The notes under the pieces are model-generated. The model searched no databases and was not told the origin of the DNA. It saw only the letters and a program-made list of their open reading frames with translations. Of a stretch of DNA of 64,000 bases, positions 52,555 through 64,000 are shown one piece after another. Numbering within the stretch: position 1 is the first letter of the stretch; every line of letters starts with the position of its first letter. This DNA is from Salvia splendens (Eukaryota; Streptophyta; Magnoliopsida; Lamiales; Lamiaceae). The translations under genes were made by a program, and so were the position numbers. The stretch is from contig NC_056032.1 of the NCBI RefSeq assembly GCF_004379255.2, positions 30,973,322 to 31,037,321 of the forward strand. The letters are read 5' to 3'.

Positions 52555-55500
52555 ATGGAGGCGGAAATCGAATCGAATTCATATGGTAGTTTCAAGCTGT
52601 GGAGCGAATTGGAATTAGAGGAGTTCGCCGATAAATTAGTGTTTAAATCTGTTGAATCGCCGGATCAAGGCTTCTGTATTAACCGATTTGATGGAAATAT
52701 CGACAAGCTTGACAACGGTCAGTATGGTGCTAATTATTCGTTGATAGTATGTATATAATTTTTGGTTTGATTGTCAATTATCGGAGATCGTCATGTTTAT
52801 TTCTTTGAGAAGAATTTCTTTGGAAATAGTTAATGTCTTTGTGTTTTTACTACGTAAAGGGGCAGATTGGAGATTTTGATTTCAAGGAACTTCTGTATGA
52901 GCTACCAATTAGCGACTATGCCAATTTTGTTTTGAAGTTTCAATTTATAATGTCATTGTGGCACAAAAAGTAGTTATTCTAGTGATATTATAGAGTAGTT
53001 TACTACTAAATGTTAATGGTGTTCATGAGGAGGAGGAGCCAATTGTGCAGGAATAGAAATTTGTTATGCAATACTATAAAAGAAATAATTATTTTGGATG
53101 ATATTCTTTTCCCTTTTCTCGATTATTTCCCTTTTTTTCTCTCTGCGTAAAACAACGTCACTGCTGAAATTTCTGATTCTCAATCTATTGTTGCGTGGTG
53201 TTAATTTTCAGATATAGGTGAGGGTCCTTCTGGAAGTCCTAAAGTCTCGACTGTATATGGCGTCGCTGGAACAATTAGGTTGCTTGCAGGTGCTATTTTT
53301 AACTAGTCATAGAACTGTGTTCTACCACCATTATTATGAATAAGCATCAGCTCTTTACAGCGAAGAATATGTCTGGCAATTAGTTATTCGAACTGTTTTG
53401 TGTGGTCACTAGTACTGCATTTGTGAAAATGTTCATCAATTTCCAGAGCTAGAATGTTCAGCTTCTTATGTTTTATGTTATAGAAAGGATGTGAAAGAGG
53501 GATTAGACTTGAACTATATACATAGTAAGTTGACAATTCTACAAAGTACTTAATCCTTCAAAATAAATTGCACCATATGCTATCTGGGTACAGCTCCTTC
53601 ATTACACTGACTAGATTGACTCCAATGGAAACATGATATACAATCACATTGGAATGTGCATTGAAAGGGACAATTAATGCATAGATTTAATTCATCTGAT
53701 CATATGCTTATCTAACATGTTGCTGTTCTGTCTACCATACTGGCCAAACTGACAGACTATCTTTTTGTAGGTACATATGTGATGGTTATAACTTCTAGGA
53801 AGGAAGTTGGAAATTATCTTGGTTTTCCTGTTTTCCTGGTTACATCAATGAAGTTTATATCCTGCAATGAAGCTTCAAGAAACTTAACTAATCAAGAAGT
53901 ATACTTTTGCATTCTTCATTTAGTTAATGTTTCAAAGTTCCTGACAGTTTGACTAGATAAGTAACAAGTCCATCTATTTACAGAAAAGGGATGAAGATTA
54001 CTTTATGACTCTATTGAAGACAATTGAATCAACTCCTGGCTTGTATTATTCTTATAGAACTGATATAACACTGAAGTACGTTTTCTGTATAACTTTCTCC
54101 TATGCTTGTGTTTACATGAAAACCAGTTTTTATTGATTCGTCTTAAAAATAGCTGATACATTTACCAGCTTGCAGAGAAGATGCAAGTTGGCAAAAGGAT
54201 GGGAGAGTAAGCCAATTTGGAAGCAGGTATCTTGGTTTTACTCCAAGTTTTTAATTGGCTTGCTTATGATTCATATTTGGTACATTGTAGAGAATAGATT
54301 AACATATCAATTGTACATCATTTACTTGGAAAATATTGTTTCTCTTCTTTTACAAATCTAGATACTAAATTGATAAATATGTTTAGCTCGTCCACTACAT
54401 TGATTGTGCCTCACATTGGAATTTTGCTCAACCTTTTTCTTTTCCTTGAGGTTTTTAAAATGCATTTTTCGTGAAACTGAATTCTGGTGGATTGCAGGGT
54501 GACCCACGATTTGTTTGGAATCGGAATTTATTAGAGGAGCTTATTGAGAATAAGGTTAGATATATATATATTGCCTTCCACTATGCTGGATAAAGAACAT
54601 GCTACAAGTTCTATGTTGGATGGTTTCGTTTTATTTTCTTTTCTTTTTTTTTTATAAATTTAAACCTCCATAGTTGTTTCTTATTCTTTCCTCACCGATG
54701 GAATGTTTTTTAGATAGAAAGTCTGTAGGAATGAAGTTTGGTTTTAGATTGAGGGTTCTGTTGTGCTCATTACTCATGAGTCTGTTGTGGTATATCTTAT
54801 TTTAATGGTGTGCTTTAATCGTGCAGCTTGATGAATTCATCATCCCTTTATTACAAGGAAATATCCTTACCTCGGTCTCTGACCCCCCCCCCCCCCACTT
54901 GCACATACATAAATGTAATTTTTATGTTCTGTTTTTCATATCAAGCATCTAATAATAAAAAAAAGGATTATGTTTTACTTGACTAAGGATAACGCTTTCA
55001 GACTGGAGAACTGAAGCTAAAAGATTCTCCTGCTATTATTAAAATAGTTTCACGAAGGTGTACGAGGCGCTTAGGTAACAAAACATGGGTTGTCTTTTAT
55101 TACATAAAATAAATTTTGGATCCTTTAAAATTCAACTTATTGCACATCTTGATTTAGGAACAAGAATGTGGAGACGAGGAGCCAATTTAGAAGGGGATGC
55201 TGCTAATTTTATAGAAACCGAGCAGCTGCTGGAATTCAAAGATCGTATATCTTCTTTTCTGCAGGTTTACTTCAGTTATCTTCATCCTCCTGTAGGAGAT
55301 AGATTGTTGTAAATATCTGGAACCTCGCCTTATTTGATCCGATTGATCCCTTTCTTAATTAAAGCAGATAGTAAGGAATAATAGATATCAATCGCATGCA
55401 ACAGTAGGGATGAAAACAGTTTTCTACCTTCACATCTTGCTTCTTTTTTCTTGAAATACCCCTGCTTAAGCACCTTGAGCTAGAACTTTTGATATATCTA

Positions 55501-58500
55501 AACTGGAATAGATACCTGTTTTACAAGCTTCTTTATGCTTAACAATTAAGTTAATGTGAAGTAGGGAAGCCATATAAGAAGTTGAACTTTGTGAACTTTT
55601 ATTTATATATCCTTTTCACTTTAATCAAAACTGTGGATTTTCATGTTTACTTATCACGGTTTTTTCAAGTCCATTAATAAATACTCCCTCCGTCTCATAG
55701 AAATAGTCCATTTGGGTTTGGCACGGGTTTTAATGTGTAATTGGTAAAGTAAGAGAGAAGGAGAAAAAATAGTTGAAATTGTGTAGTGGATGGTGGGCCC
55801 ATAAATGATAAAGTAAAAGAGAAGGAAAAAAAGGTTACCATAAATGGGTATGGACTATTTCTATGGGACGGACGAAAAAGGAAATATGGCCTATTTCTAT
55901 GGGACGGAGGGAGTATGTATTAGAATGACTGTATATTGAAGATCTGGAGTGGATGCCCTTTTCTTTTGGATGCTCTAACCGCAGGGAGGAAAACTCATAA
56001 TAAAAACCCTGTTTTTTAGGTTAGGGGCTCAATTCCACTTCTATGGGAGCAAATTGTTGATTTGAGCTACAAACCACATCTTCAACTAATTAATCATGAA
56101 AATACAGTACGTATATATCCTTCTAATTAACTTCCTGTTTCAGAGTAATGTTTTTTTCTGTATCTACTCTTTTATTCATTGCTAACCCTATTATATCTGC
56201 TTGTACCAGTCTATGGTTGCCGAACGGCATTTCAATGATCTATTGAAATGTTATGGAGGGTGTATTGTGGTTGACTTGACAGATAAGGTTAGATATTCTT
56301 GGTCAATACCCCTAGAGTTTCCAAGCAATATGCTGTTGAATGAGTCCGGTTTTAGTTGTTTATACTGTATTCTCTAATATTTTGTCCAAAGGTGGTGATA
56401 ATTTGGTCATTTTCTTCTTAGTCAATTTTGCATTCATGGTAGTCAAAACTGTCTCTGTTTATTAATTCATCTTTGCTTTTGTATATATGATTTTAACTCT
56501 GTTGGTTTCCTCTAAACACTGACTCCATCCGTCCCAAGGAAGATGACCCCTTCCTTGGGTGGCACGTGATTTTATGCAGTTTTATTTTGTGTGTTAAGTG
56601 GAGAGAGTAAAGTAAGAGAGAGGGAATAAAGTAGAGTGGGAAAGGTGTTTCCATTTTTAGTAATGAGCTTGGTTGGGACAAACCAAAAAGGAAAGTGGGT
56701 CATCTTCAGTCGGACGATGGGAGTACATTACAAAAAGAATGACACATCTACTGATTGTCTAAGATTTGCACCTGTTCAATTATCTCAAATTCCACTATGT
56801 AATGTGTTTTTTTTAATGCCTATTAATAGTCTCGTACAAATTTGACTGGGTACTCTGTTTCTTTCTGTCTTTAGCATGGAGATGAAGGTATGTTAAGTAC
56901 AGCTTATGAAGAAGAAATGCAAAAACATCCAAATGTGAGGTGCGTTATTTATATTGGTTCTGTAAAACTATGATATATACTTCTGTTTCGCATATTAGGA
57001 ATAAAATTGCCTAAGATAGCAACATGAAGTCCCAGTCAGAGCATAATCTGAGAGTTAAAGCGATGGATGAATGAAATATGAGCAGAGAAAGAACGAAACA
57101 GCCTGCTGGAGGAGAAACTAAAGAACAAAAACAGGGAACAAAAGAGAACAGAGATAAAACTGAATAAAAGAGAACAGAGATAAATCCGCTTACAAGGCCC
57201 TACGGAAACTACCGCCCTATACTACTTTTTCCAAAACACATAGCTCTTCCAGTGAGTAGCTCTTTATAAAAACTACTCCCTCCGTCCCATAAGAATATGC
57301 ACTCTTCCTTTTTCGTCCGTCCCACAAGAATATGCACTTTCCAATTTTGGTAACTCTTTTCTTTCTAATGAGGTGGGACTCATTCTCCACTAACAATACT
57401 TTAATTACTTTTTCTCTCAACCTCTCTCTTACTTTACCAATTATGCATTAAAACCCGTCCCGAACCCAAAGTGCATATTCTTTGGGGACGGAGGGAGTAC
57501 TAAAGACTGGTACTTTAAATATAACTATGTAACATAAACCACTACACTCACAATAAACAACATACAAATAATGACCAATAAAATATAAAGACTCTTGCAA
57601 AGGATAAGGAGTGATCCTCATCATCCACGTTCACCAGCAGTGGATTAATGAAATATGAGGAGAGAATGAACAAAAAGCCTGCTGAAGAAGAAATGGAAGA
57701 ACAAAAACAGCGAACAAAAATATAAAACAAAATAAAAGACAACAGAGATAGATCCTCCTACGAGGCCCTAAGTATCTACAGTTCTATGCTACCTTTTCCA
57801 AGACACATAGCTTTTCCATTGAGGAACTGTTTATAATAAGTACTCAGGACTCATACTTAAATAAACCTCCTAACCCTAAACCAACTCTAACTCTGATAGA
57901 TAACCACTAGACTCCTTGAGACAATACACAACTAAGTAACTAACAAATAATAATTAATAAAAATCTAAAGGCTCTTGCAGGGCATAGGGGATGATCTTTA
58001 TCATAATCACACTTTATAGTTTTTGAAAATTCTAAATTCTTATACTAGAACTTAAGGAAATGAAATGCTTGTCCTTTTATCTTTTTTTTTTACTGAAAGA
58101 GCATAATTGATCCACTGACTGCTCCAAAATTTCTGTGCCTAGATTATAGATGACTCATAAATTAAAATATGTTGTGTTGAACTATGTTTTCTTTCCAACT
58201 ACTCCCTCCGTCCCATAATAAGAGTCTTGTTTTGCCATTTCGGTCCGTCCCACAATAAGAGTCCTATTTCACTTTTGCCTTAAATGGTAAGTAGGCCGTA
58301 CATTCCACCAACTTATTCCCCTTACATATTGTTATAAAACTAATATATATATAAGTGGGACTCATATTCCATTAACTTATTCAACCCACTTTTCTTTACA
58401 TTTCTTAATATACGTGCCATAACTAAATAGGACTCCTATTCTGGGACGGAGGGAGTATGTATTAACCATATACAGTACAGCGATCTGTTTGAATTCTTTG

Positions 58501-60417
58501 TACTTCCCCCTTCTGTTTTCCTCCATGTTTTTAATGTGGGAAAATATAACATGTTTATATGTTGTTGCTCTAGGTATGTCTCATTTGACTTCCACCAGTC
58601 ATGTGGCCATGGAAACTTTGATAATATCCAACTTCTGTACGACAAAATTTCTGAAGACTTTGAGAAGCAAGGGTAATATTTGGACTTTGCATTTCAAGTT
58701 TCTTATTTCTGAAATGTTTTTGTGAATGATACTATGGTGGATATTGGTAATGCCCTTTTAATATTTACTATTCTAGCTGAACAGATACTTCCTTTTAGAT
58801 TCTGAAGGAAAGATTCTAGCAGAACAGGAGGGAGTGGTTAGGTCGAACTGCATTGATTGCCTTGATAGGACAAATGTAACACAGGTTGGAGGCCTACATA
58901 TTCATTTTCCTCCATTCGATAACTAGCAATCCCTGCACAGGACCTTTTCCTTATCAATAGTAAAAAATATATTAATTATTGTTTTACTGTTTTTTTTAAA
59001 TCATGAATTCTTACATATTAATAAATTGATGTTTCAAGTGCATAGCTACCTTGCACAAAAATCTTTGAATTCACAGCTACAGAGAATTGGTGCCATTTCT
59101 TCAACTGAAAGCATTTCAATGTTCAGTGAAGATTTTGAAGTTTTTAAGACCTGTATGTATCAAATATGATTAATTCTTTTACAATGTTACTTTTGATAGA
59201 CTCTAAAGTACTAATCTTTTTACCATGCTATTCATGGCACGGTGGCAGTATGGGTAGAGCACGGGGATGAGATAAGCCTAGAGTACTCTGGAACTCATGC
59301 TTTAAAGCGGGACCTGGTAAGGTAACCATAGAACTTGGGAAAATTACTAAATCTCTGGATTATTGTCATATGATAAATAGAAATTGACAAAGTCTAGATG
59401 TTTTGGATGCATTTTGTCACAGGTATGGAAAACAGACATTGTCTGGTATTATTAAAGATGGGATAAGTGCCCTGTCAAGATATTACTTAAATAATTTTCA
59501 AGATGGGGTTCGGCAGGTAAATTATCTAGTACTAGTTCTATTGTTCATACTCGTTTATCTTTCATCTTCCCCGTGTTTCTTTTTTTTTTTTGCAATTTTA
59601 CATTATTTTTTCTTGGGTTGTTTAAAAAATAGCATGATTTTCGAACCTATGGTGACTTTTTAGCCTGAATTTACAATAATTACAAATATGGCCTAAAACA
59701 CTGGCAAACTGTGGTTGACATGTATCACCGAAAAAGCTGAGTTGGAATAAAAAATATAAATAAATAACAATGACAGATATTTTATGAATAACCCTATATA
59801 CATATGAGTATTTGTATATAGATGAGTTTGAGTTTGAGTTTGGTGTAAATGGTTGAAGATAGTCTAAGTTGAGGCTATATTTTTAGAAATAACCCTATCG
59901 GTCCTGATATCTATACCTCGCCCGCAGGATGCTATCGATCTTATCTGTGGTCACTATACCGTGAGCAGAATTAGACCCTCTCCGCTCCAGCCTAAAGCAA
60001 TTGATACCCTCTCAGTAAGATATAATCTTTTGCATAATCATCACATTCGTTTTCAGGCTTCACAATTGGAATCTCAAATATCCATTCACTCACTCTGTGT
60101 TAACAATAAACTAGCTCACTTTCTAACTCGTGAACTGTATATTTTCAGTACCTTCCCATTGCATCTGCTTTAGTAATTGGAGGCTTGGCTGTGACGTCAA
60201 TCACATTAAATCAAGGTATCGTTACATTTATCTCAAGCAAGTGCTAACCGGTCACTAACATCGTCTGGTGTTTATTTACTGCACTGCAGCAGGTCGAAAT
60301 GCACAGCAGTATCTATCTTCTGTGGTCTGCGCTGGGCTAACTGCTGGATTGATGGCTGTTGTTAAGGCCAATGGGAGGCAAATATGTTCGAGGCCTCGCT
60401 TGTGTGGTCTGTTTTAG
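52555..60417 (+). CDS. SAC8: Phosphoinositide phosphatase, SAC8-like (20 exons)
   Basis: SAC-domain lipid phosphatase of the plant SAC6-8 (RHD4) group, anchored in endomembranes. Exons: 52555-52717, 53212-53289, 53771-53898, 53984-54075, 54169-54226, 54498-54554, 54827-54860, 54994-55074, 55158-55264, 56020-56106, 56210-56287, 56875-56939, 58574-58672, 58785-58884, 59077-59152, 59249-59321, 59423-59516, 59928-60014, 60149-60215, 60290-60417; 583 residues as given (family about 590). The catalytic motif [12 protein letters not shown] lies in exon 14, Cys398-X5-Arg404. Two C-terminal hydrophobic helices ([27 protein letters not shown]) are the usual anchor. Intron 7 is AT-AC. The exon 15 start is uncertain: family alignment wants 59044, but the base pair before it is AT. 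Introns 9, 11 and 12 hold MITEs. Confidence 0.92.
54861..54993 (+). other. U12-type AT-AC intron (intron 7 of the SAC8-like gene)
   Basis: The donor is ATATCCTT right after GGAA (54860), the full U12 AT-AC consensus. The acceptor is AC at 54992-54993, with a branch-like TTTTACTTGAC 11 bases upstream. Joining gives codons for [13 protein letters not shown], matching the family (QGS(F/Y)Q then ELKL in SAC8). No GT-AG choice restores the frame. It contains a run of about 15 C at about 54882-54897. Confidence 0.88.
55684..55913. mobile_element. Stowaway MITE in SAC8 intron 9
   Basis: CTCCCTCCGTCTCATAGAAA ... TTTCTATGGGACGGAGGGAG, flanked by TA (55682-55683, 55914-55915). 230 bp, complete, non-coding. 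Confidence 0.92.
56521..56714. mobile_element. Degenerate Stowaway MITE in SAC8 intron 11
   Basis: GACTCCATCCGTCCCAAGGA at the left and CTTCAGTCGGACGATGGGAG at the right are imperfect inverted repeats of the Stowaway type. The TA target is kept only at the right, so this is an older copy. Confidence 0.7.
57040..58010. repeat. Tandem duplication in SAC8 intron 12, one copy split by a MITE
   Basis: Segments around ATGAAATATGAG...CAGAGATA...GAGGCCCTA...ACACATAGC (57070-57273) and the following part around AAAGACTCTTGCA...GATGATC (57560-57625) recur in the same order at about 57647-57850 and 57960-58005. The offset of about 578 bp minus the 224-bp MITE with its target leaves a unit of about 354 bp. 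The origin of the unit was not recognised. Confidence 0.7.
57276..57497. mobile_element. Stowaway MITE in SAC8 intron 12 (first)
   Basis: CTCCCTCCGTCCCATAAGAA ... TTCTTTGGGGACGGAGGGAG, flanked by TA (57274-57275, 57498-57499). 222 bp. It sits inside the first copy of the tandem duplication. Confidence 0.92.
58202..58455. mobile_element. Stowaway MITE in SAC8 intron 12 (second)
   Basis: CTCCCTCCGTCCCATAATAA ... CCTATTCTGGGACGGAGGGAG-type ends, flanked by TA (58200-58201, 58456-58457). 254 bp; ends about 115 bp upstream of exon 13. Confidence 0.92.
59815..59870. repeat. Half-copy of the foldback repeat in SAC8 intron 17
   Basis: GAGTTTGAGTTTGGTGTAAA then TGGTTGAAGATAGTC resembles one arm of the units at 45620-46070. 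No opposite arm was seen nearby. Confidence 0.5.
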
Positions 60418-60913
60418 GCGACACTTGTACACTAGCCAAGACAAGTTTTTCGAAATTTGTCTAATAAAACTAAGAATAGAAGAGGCTGTGATGAACTGTG
60501 AAACTCAATTATTTCGCAATGTATAAATTTACTTCACTTTGTTATTGGTGAGCATAGTTTTATAAAGCGCACGAGTATGGAGATCTTCACATCATGCAAC
60601 ATTGATTGCATAATCTAAGCTTGGTTTCATCATATACCTGAATTTGCTAAAATAACATTAATAGAAACCACTGGAGATTGGAATATTCACATCCCATACA
60701 TGAAATTGCTTGAAATTACAGAGATGGCGATGCCACTCTTATTGGAGTACTAATCAATAATACTTGTAATATAAAAGGTTCAACTGTAACAAATTTGTAG
60801 CTAGTCGAGTTTCTCTTTTAATTGGCGCACATATGCTAATTCCAACCACCCGTCTTGGGACGCAGAAGCCAAGCAACTTAACAAAACCCAGTCAAACTCG
60901 TGGAGCCACAGTA
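60418..60913. other. Convergent intergenic region between SAC8 and ACX4
   Basis: Holds the 3' untranslated ends of both genes, which converge here. AATAAAA at about 60462 may be a polyadenylation signal of the SAC gene. No repeat or gene recognised. Confidence 0.5.
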
Positions 60914-63835
60914 TCACAGACGACTCCGGTTGCTCGATGCTGCTGGCCTGAAACTGGCGATTCCTGTGATCTCTCTGCCCGTTACAAGGGTGTTGATGTC
61001 GTAAGTGCCTTCATATGTATATATGGGCTCCAAATCGCAGAACGCCTGACAAAAAAATCACATGGTAACAAACAAGGGAAAGAGTTGGTGCATCTCTTAA
61101 ACAATGCAAGATCGTTACTCTAACAAATATACTAAGATGAAAATTCGCTCTTTGGATACAGATCTAAAGGTTACATGATACCGTACCTTTGCAACAAGAA
61201 AATCGGTTAAAATCCCATTGCCACCAAGTAATTCCCGCCCAAGAGAAACAGTTTCTCTTGCCTTCAAGGAAATCCATGACTGAATGGAAAGTTTCAGTTA
61301 GAACCGAAATGTGCTATTCTCCATGTTTCTTGATTAACCAAGTGCAATAGCAATATTTTACCTTGCCCATGCTAGCTTGACCAGGAGTCATTTTACCACT
61401 CTCGTACAGCTTGCACAGCCTCCAACCAACGAGAAACATTGCTTGAATATTACTTAACATGCGAACTAATTTCTGTTGGTTGATCTGGAAAGCTGCCAAT
61501 GGAGCACCAAATTGCTTCCTCTCCTTCAGGTACCTTTCATATAATCAAGCTCATAAAGTTCAAGAAAGGGATTAAGGAAATACAATGGGTCGTGCACTGC
61601 ACAGGTGAGGTAGTAGCATAAAATAAAAAATAAGTTAGTTATTTACCTGTGACAAATGTCATACACACCCATCGATATGCCAATTGGCTGCCAAGCAACC
61701 ATGACACGAGAAACAGCAAGCACCTACTTCCAGGTAATGTTCAATCATTAGCAATGTAAAGAAATCCAATTATTTGAACAAGGTTGTGTTACCCTTTCGA
61801 AGCAGAAGGTAGATGATAAAGATACAGAGCCAGAAAATTTCTTCAAGTATCATTATGAATATCATGTGCTATTGATTCAGGCAACAGAAGAAACTAGCCA
61901 AGACATGTTCTAGGATATTGTACCTTGCTTGTATCTTGAAATGAATTAACTCCGGAAAGCCTGTCTTCATCAGGTACAAAAACTTTTTCCAGTAAAATAT
62001 CACCGTTTTGTACAATTCTTAGGCCAATTTTGTTTTCTATTTTGGTCGCTTGTAAACCCGGAGCATCCTTCTTCACGATGAATCTATAGCAAATTCAGAT
62101 CAGGTAAATAATGTTGATACATGTGCTAGAATTTGGATCATGATCAGCATCATAGAAACAATGTTATCACAAGGAGAAAAAAAAAGTGATCAATACAGAC
62201 CATGAAAATGTAGATCTCCTTAATAAATCACAAGGGCTGAATGAGGGAGAGAGAGAGAGATTTAGAGAGACTGTATAATGTGTTAGTAGCATAGTAAAAC
62301 TTGCTTATGCAGAAAGAGAAACATTCAGTTTTTTTACTTACCCATTAATCTGATTCGTAGCAGTGTTTCTAGCAAAGATAACTAAAATATCTGCAAAAGT
62401 ACTATTCCCTATCCACCGCTTTTGGCCATCAAGTATCCAACCACCCTCGACCTGATTATTTGAATCCAAAGTAAGTATCTACAATAGTGGTCAACACAAG
62501 CAAACACATTGATGCAAACTAATATAGACATAATATGAGATGTCACGTTTGAGGAATCATGGTTTTCTTAATTAAAACCTCATTTTCTGAAATTCTGTCC
62601 CTACAAGATCATTTATATATAAACACAGTATAAAGTAATGAGAAAGGAATAAAGAGTAAAAATTTATACTCCAAACCTTTCTTGCAGTTGTTCTCAGAGC
62701 ACTTGCATCACTACCATAATCAGGTTCAGTTAGCCCCTAGCACCAATCAACAACAAAGTTAGCTACCAATTTGCGGACATATCAAGAAAAGAGAATATGC
62801 ATTGCAAATGCTTCTCACCCAGCACGCTATTGTCTTCAGTTCTGCAAGGGATGGTAGATATTTCTGCTTTTGTGCTTCTGATCCACAAAGTCCTATCATT
62901 ACAAGGAAAACAAATAACAAAAATAAGTCCGATCACCATCAAGGAAACAAGACCAAAATCAACAAGCAGTAGCAAGGTTACCAATTGTCAGCATTGCCAA
63001 GGAGGAATGCACCAATACGAACGTCGAACAGCTAGCATCAACTCTTGCCAGTTCTGCTGTAGCAATGGCATTCGCAGTTATGGAGAGGTTGGGACAACCA
63101 TAGCCCTATACAGTATGCAGTTAGATTCCAAACTGGCTCCATCTCCATAGCCATCTTTCGGAATGTAAAAGCACAGAAAAGTTCCAAACGAAATACCTTG
63201 ATACTGCCACCGGCTACACGCAGCGCACCAAGCTTCGGAACCACTTCAAATGGAAATTCTGCCTTCTCCCAATACTGAAAGACACAACAGTATACAATAA
63301 GCTAGAGCCTCTCTCTCGCACTAATTTAACACATCTGGCTAATAACAAACATATATATACGAATAATCAGAAAGTGTACAAACAATTTGGTTACAAAATA
63401 AGAACACCTTTGCCATTATCGGAGCAACTTCTTTCTCCATGCACTCTCGCACTCTCTTCCTCACAGCTTGCTCCTCGGCAGTCAATAGATCATCAAATTG
63501 ATAATAATCCGAAACTGTAAACTCAACAATTCAGATATAGCAAAATCAGCACCAGTACAAAGCATGATTTTCACAAAAAAATAAGGAAAAAAAGTGAAGC
63601 TCAAATGGAATCAAATGTGCAAAAATATCAGAAGCACACGAGTTTAAATTCCAATTCACTAATAGTGTTTCGCAACTGAAATCCACGCAGATCGCTTTAA
63701 TCCTTCAATAAAATAGCAGCAATCTTTCAACTTACCGCTGGGAGGAAAGGCCGAAGCTGGAGTTGCTTGAGGAAATGAGACGGAAACATCCAACGCTGGC
63801 AAATCAAAATACGCGCTCTTCGCCTCTTTGTTCAT
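60914..63835 (-). CDS. ACX4: Acyl-CoA oxidase 4, peroxisomal (12 exons)
   Basis: FAD-dependent oxidase of the first step of peroxisomal beta-oxidation, acting on short-chain acyl-CoA. Exons: 63835-63736, 63514-63408, 63274-63197, 63105-62982, 62892-62819, 62736-62677, 62451-62342, 62083-61924, 61723-61647, 61533-61362, 61279-61187, 61045-60914; 1287 bases, 428 residues (436 in Arabidopsis). Acyl-CoA dehydrogenase fold: [65 protein letters not shown]. The expected catalytic base is Glu397 in [10 protein letters not shown]. The C-terminus SRL is a peroxisomal targeting signal type 1. Met 63835 is the first Met in frame. A GTGCAG just upstream could be an acceptor, so a short upstream exon beyond it is possible. 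Confidence 0.95.
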
Positions 63836-64000
63836 ATCTTCTGCACAACCAATTCAACCATTTTTCGATGTTACATCTAAATCGATTACCTTGGTAAATA
63901 AATTGATTAACAATAAATCGGATCACGATGATACAGTAACGTAACATAAATGGCAAAGGAAAACAGAAGAAAAAAAACTAAAATAATATATGCGCGTGTT
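63836..64000 (-). other. Upstream region of ACX4 at the window edge
   Basis: AT-rich. It contains GGTTGTGCAG ending at about 63842, which would fit a splice acceptor if the leader is interrupted by an intron; otherwise it is the 5' leader and proximal promoter. It cannot be decided within the window. Confidence 0.4.

Overview
The window is nuclear DNA of a flowering plant. It holds intron-bearing genes for plastid and peroxisomal proteins, a wall-associated kinase, Athila-type Ty3 and Ty1/copia retrotransposons, Stowaway MITEs and PIF/Harbinger elements. The proteins look eudicot. The repeat types would fit an asterid (perhaps Lamiales), but that is a guess; no single marker proves the lineage.

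Positions 1-31571 are a nested retrotransposon stack. Outermost is an Athila-type LTR fragment (element E, 30850-31571, minus). Element C (minus, 18851-30849) lies in it. C was hit twice: by an intact Ty1/copia element D (minus, 24732-30086, TSD ACTCA) inside C's 5' LTR, and by element A (plus, window start to about 18850) inside C's accessory ORF. A was in turn split by element B (minus, 2764-13990) inside A's own accessory ORF. A, B and C are related Athila-like elements with about 1.5-kb LTRs, and all are decayed. B has lost reverse transcriptase, RNase H and integrase. C has lost integrase and most of its accessory ORF. B's 5' end was replaced by a copy of A's flanking coding sequence, so its primer-binding site is gone. 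D has one uninterrupted 1374-codon gag-pol frame and LTRs that differ only by one 25-bp unit.

Positions 31572-35348 are a repeat-rich buffer: a kinase (CIPK-like) exon scrap, an unassigned LTR-like stretch, and a hAT-type MITE (8-bp TSD). The MITE contains a PIF/Harbinger MITE, which carries tandem copies of an snRNA-promoter-like module.

Positions 35349-64000 are the gene-bearing part: a wall-associated receptor kinase (minus, 3 exons), a chlorophyll synthase gene (CHLG, minus, 15 exons), a chloroplast monothiol glutaredoxin of the GRXS16 type (plus, 2 exons), a SAC8-like phosphoinositide phosphatase (plus, 20 exons, one U12-type AT-AC intron) and a peroxisomal short-chain acyl-CoA oxidase (ACX4, minus, 12 exons). 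Between and inside them are Harbinger ORF1 elements, a decayed Harbinger transposase and several Stowaway MITEs. The genes are individually regulated housekeeping or signalling genes; nothing suggests an operon or gene cluster. Exon borders were placed by hand from splice signals, reading frame and remembered family sequence, and have no transcript support.
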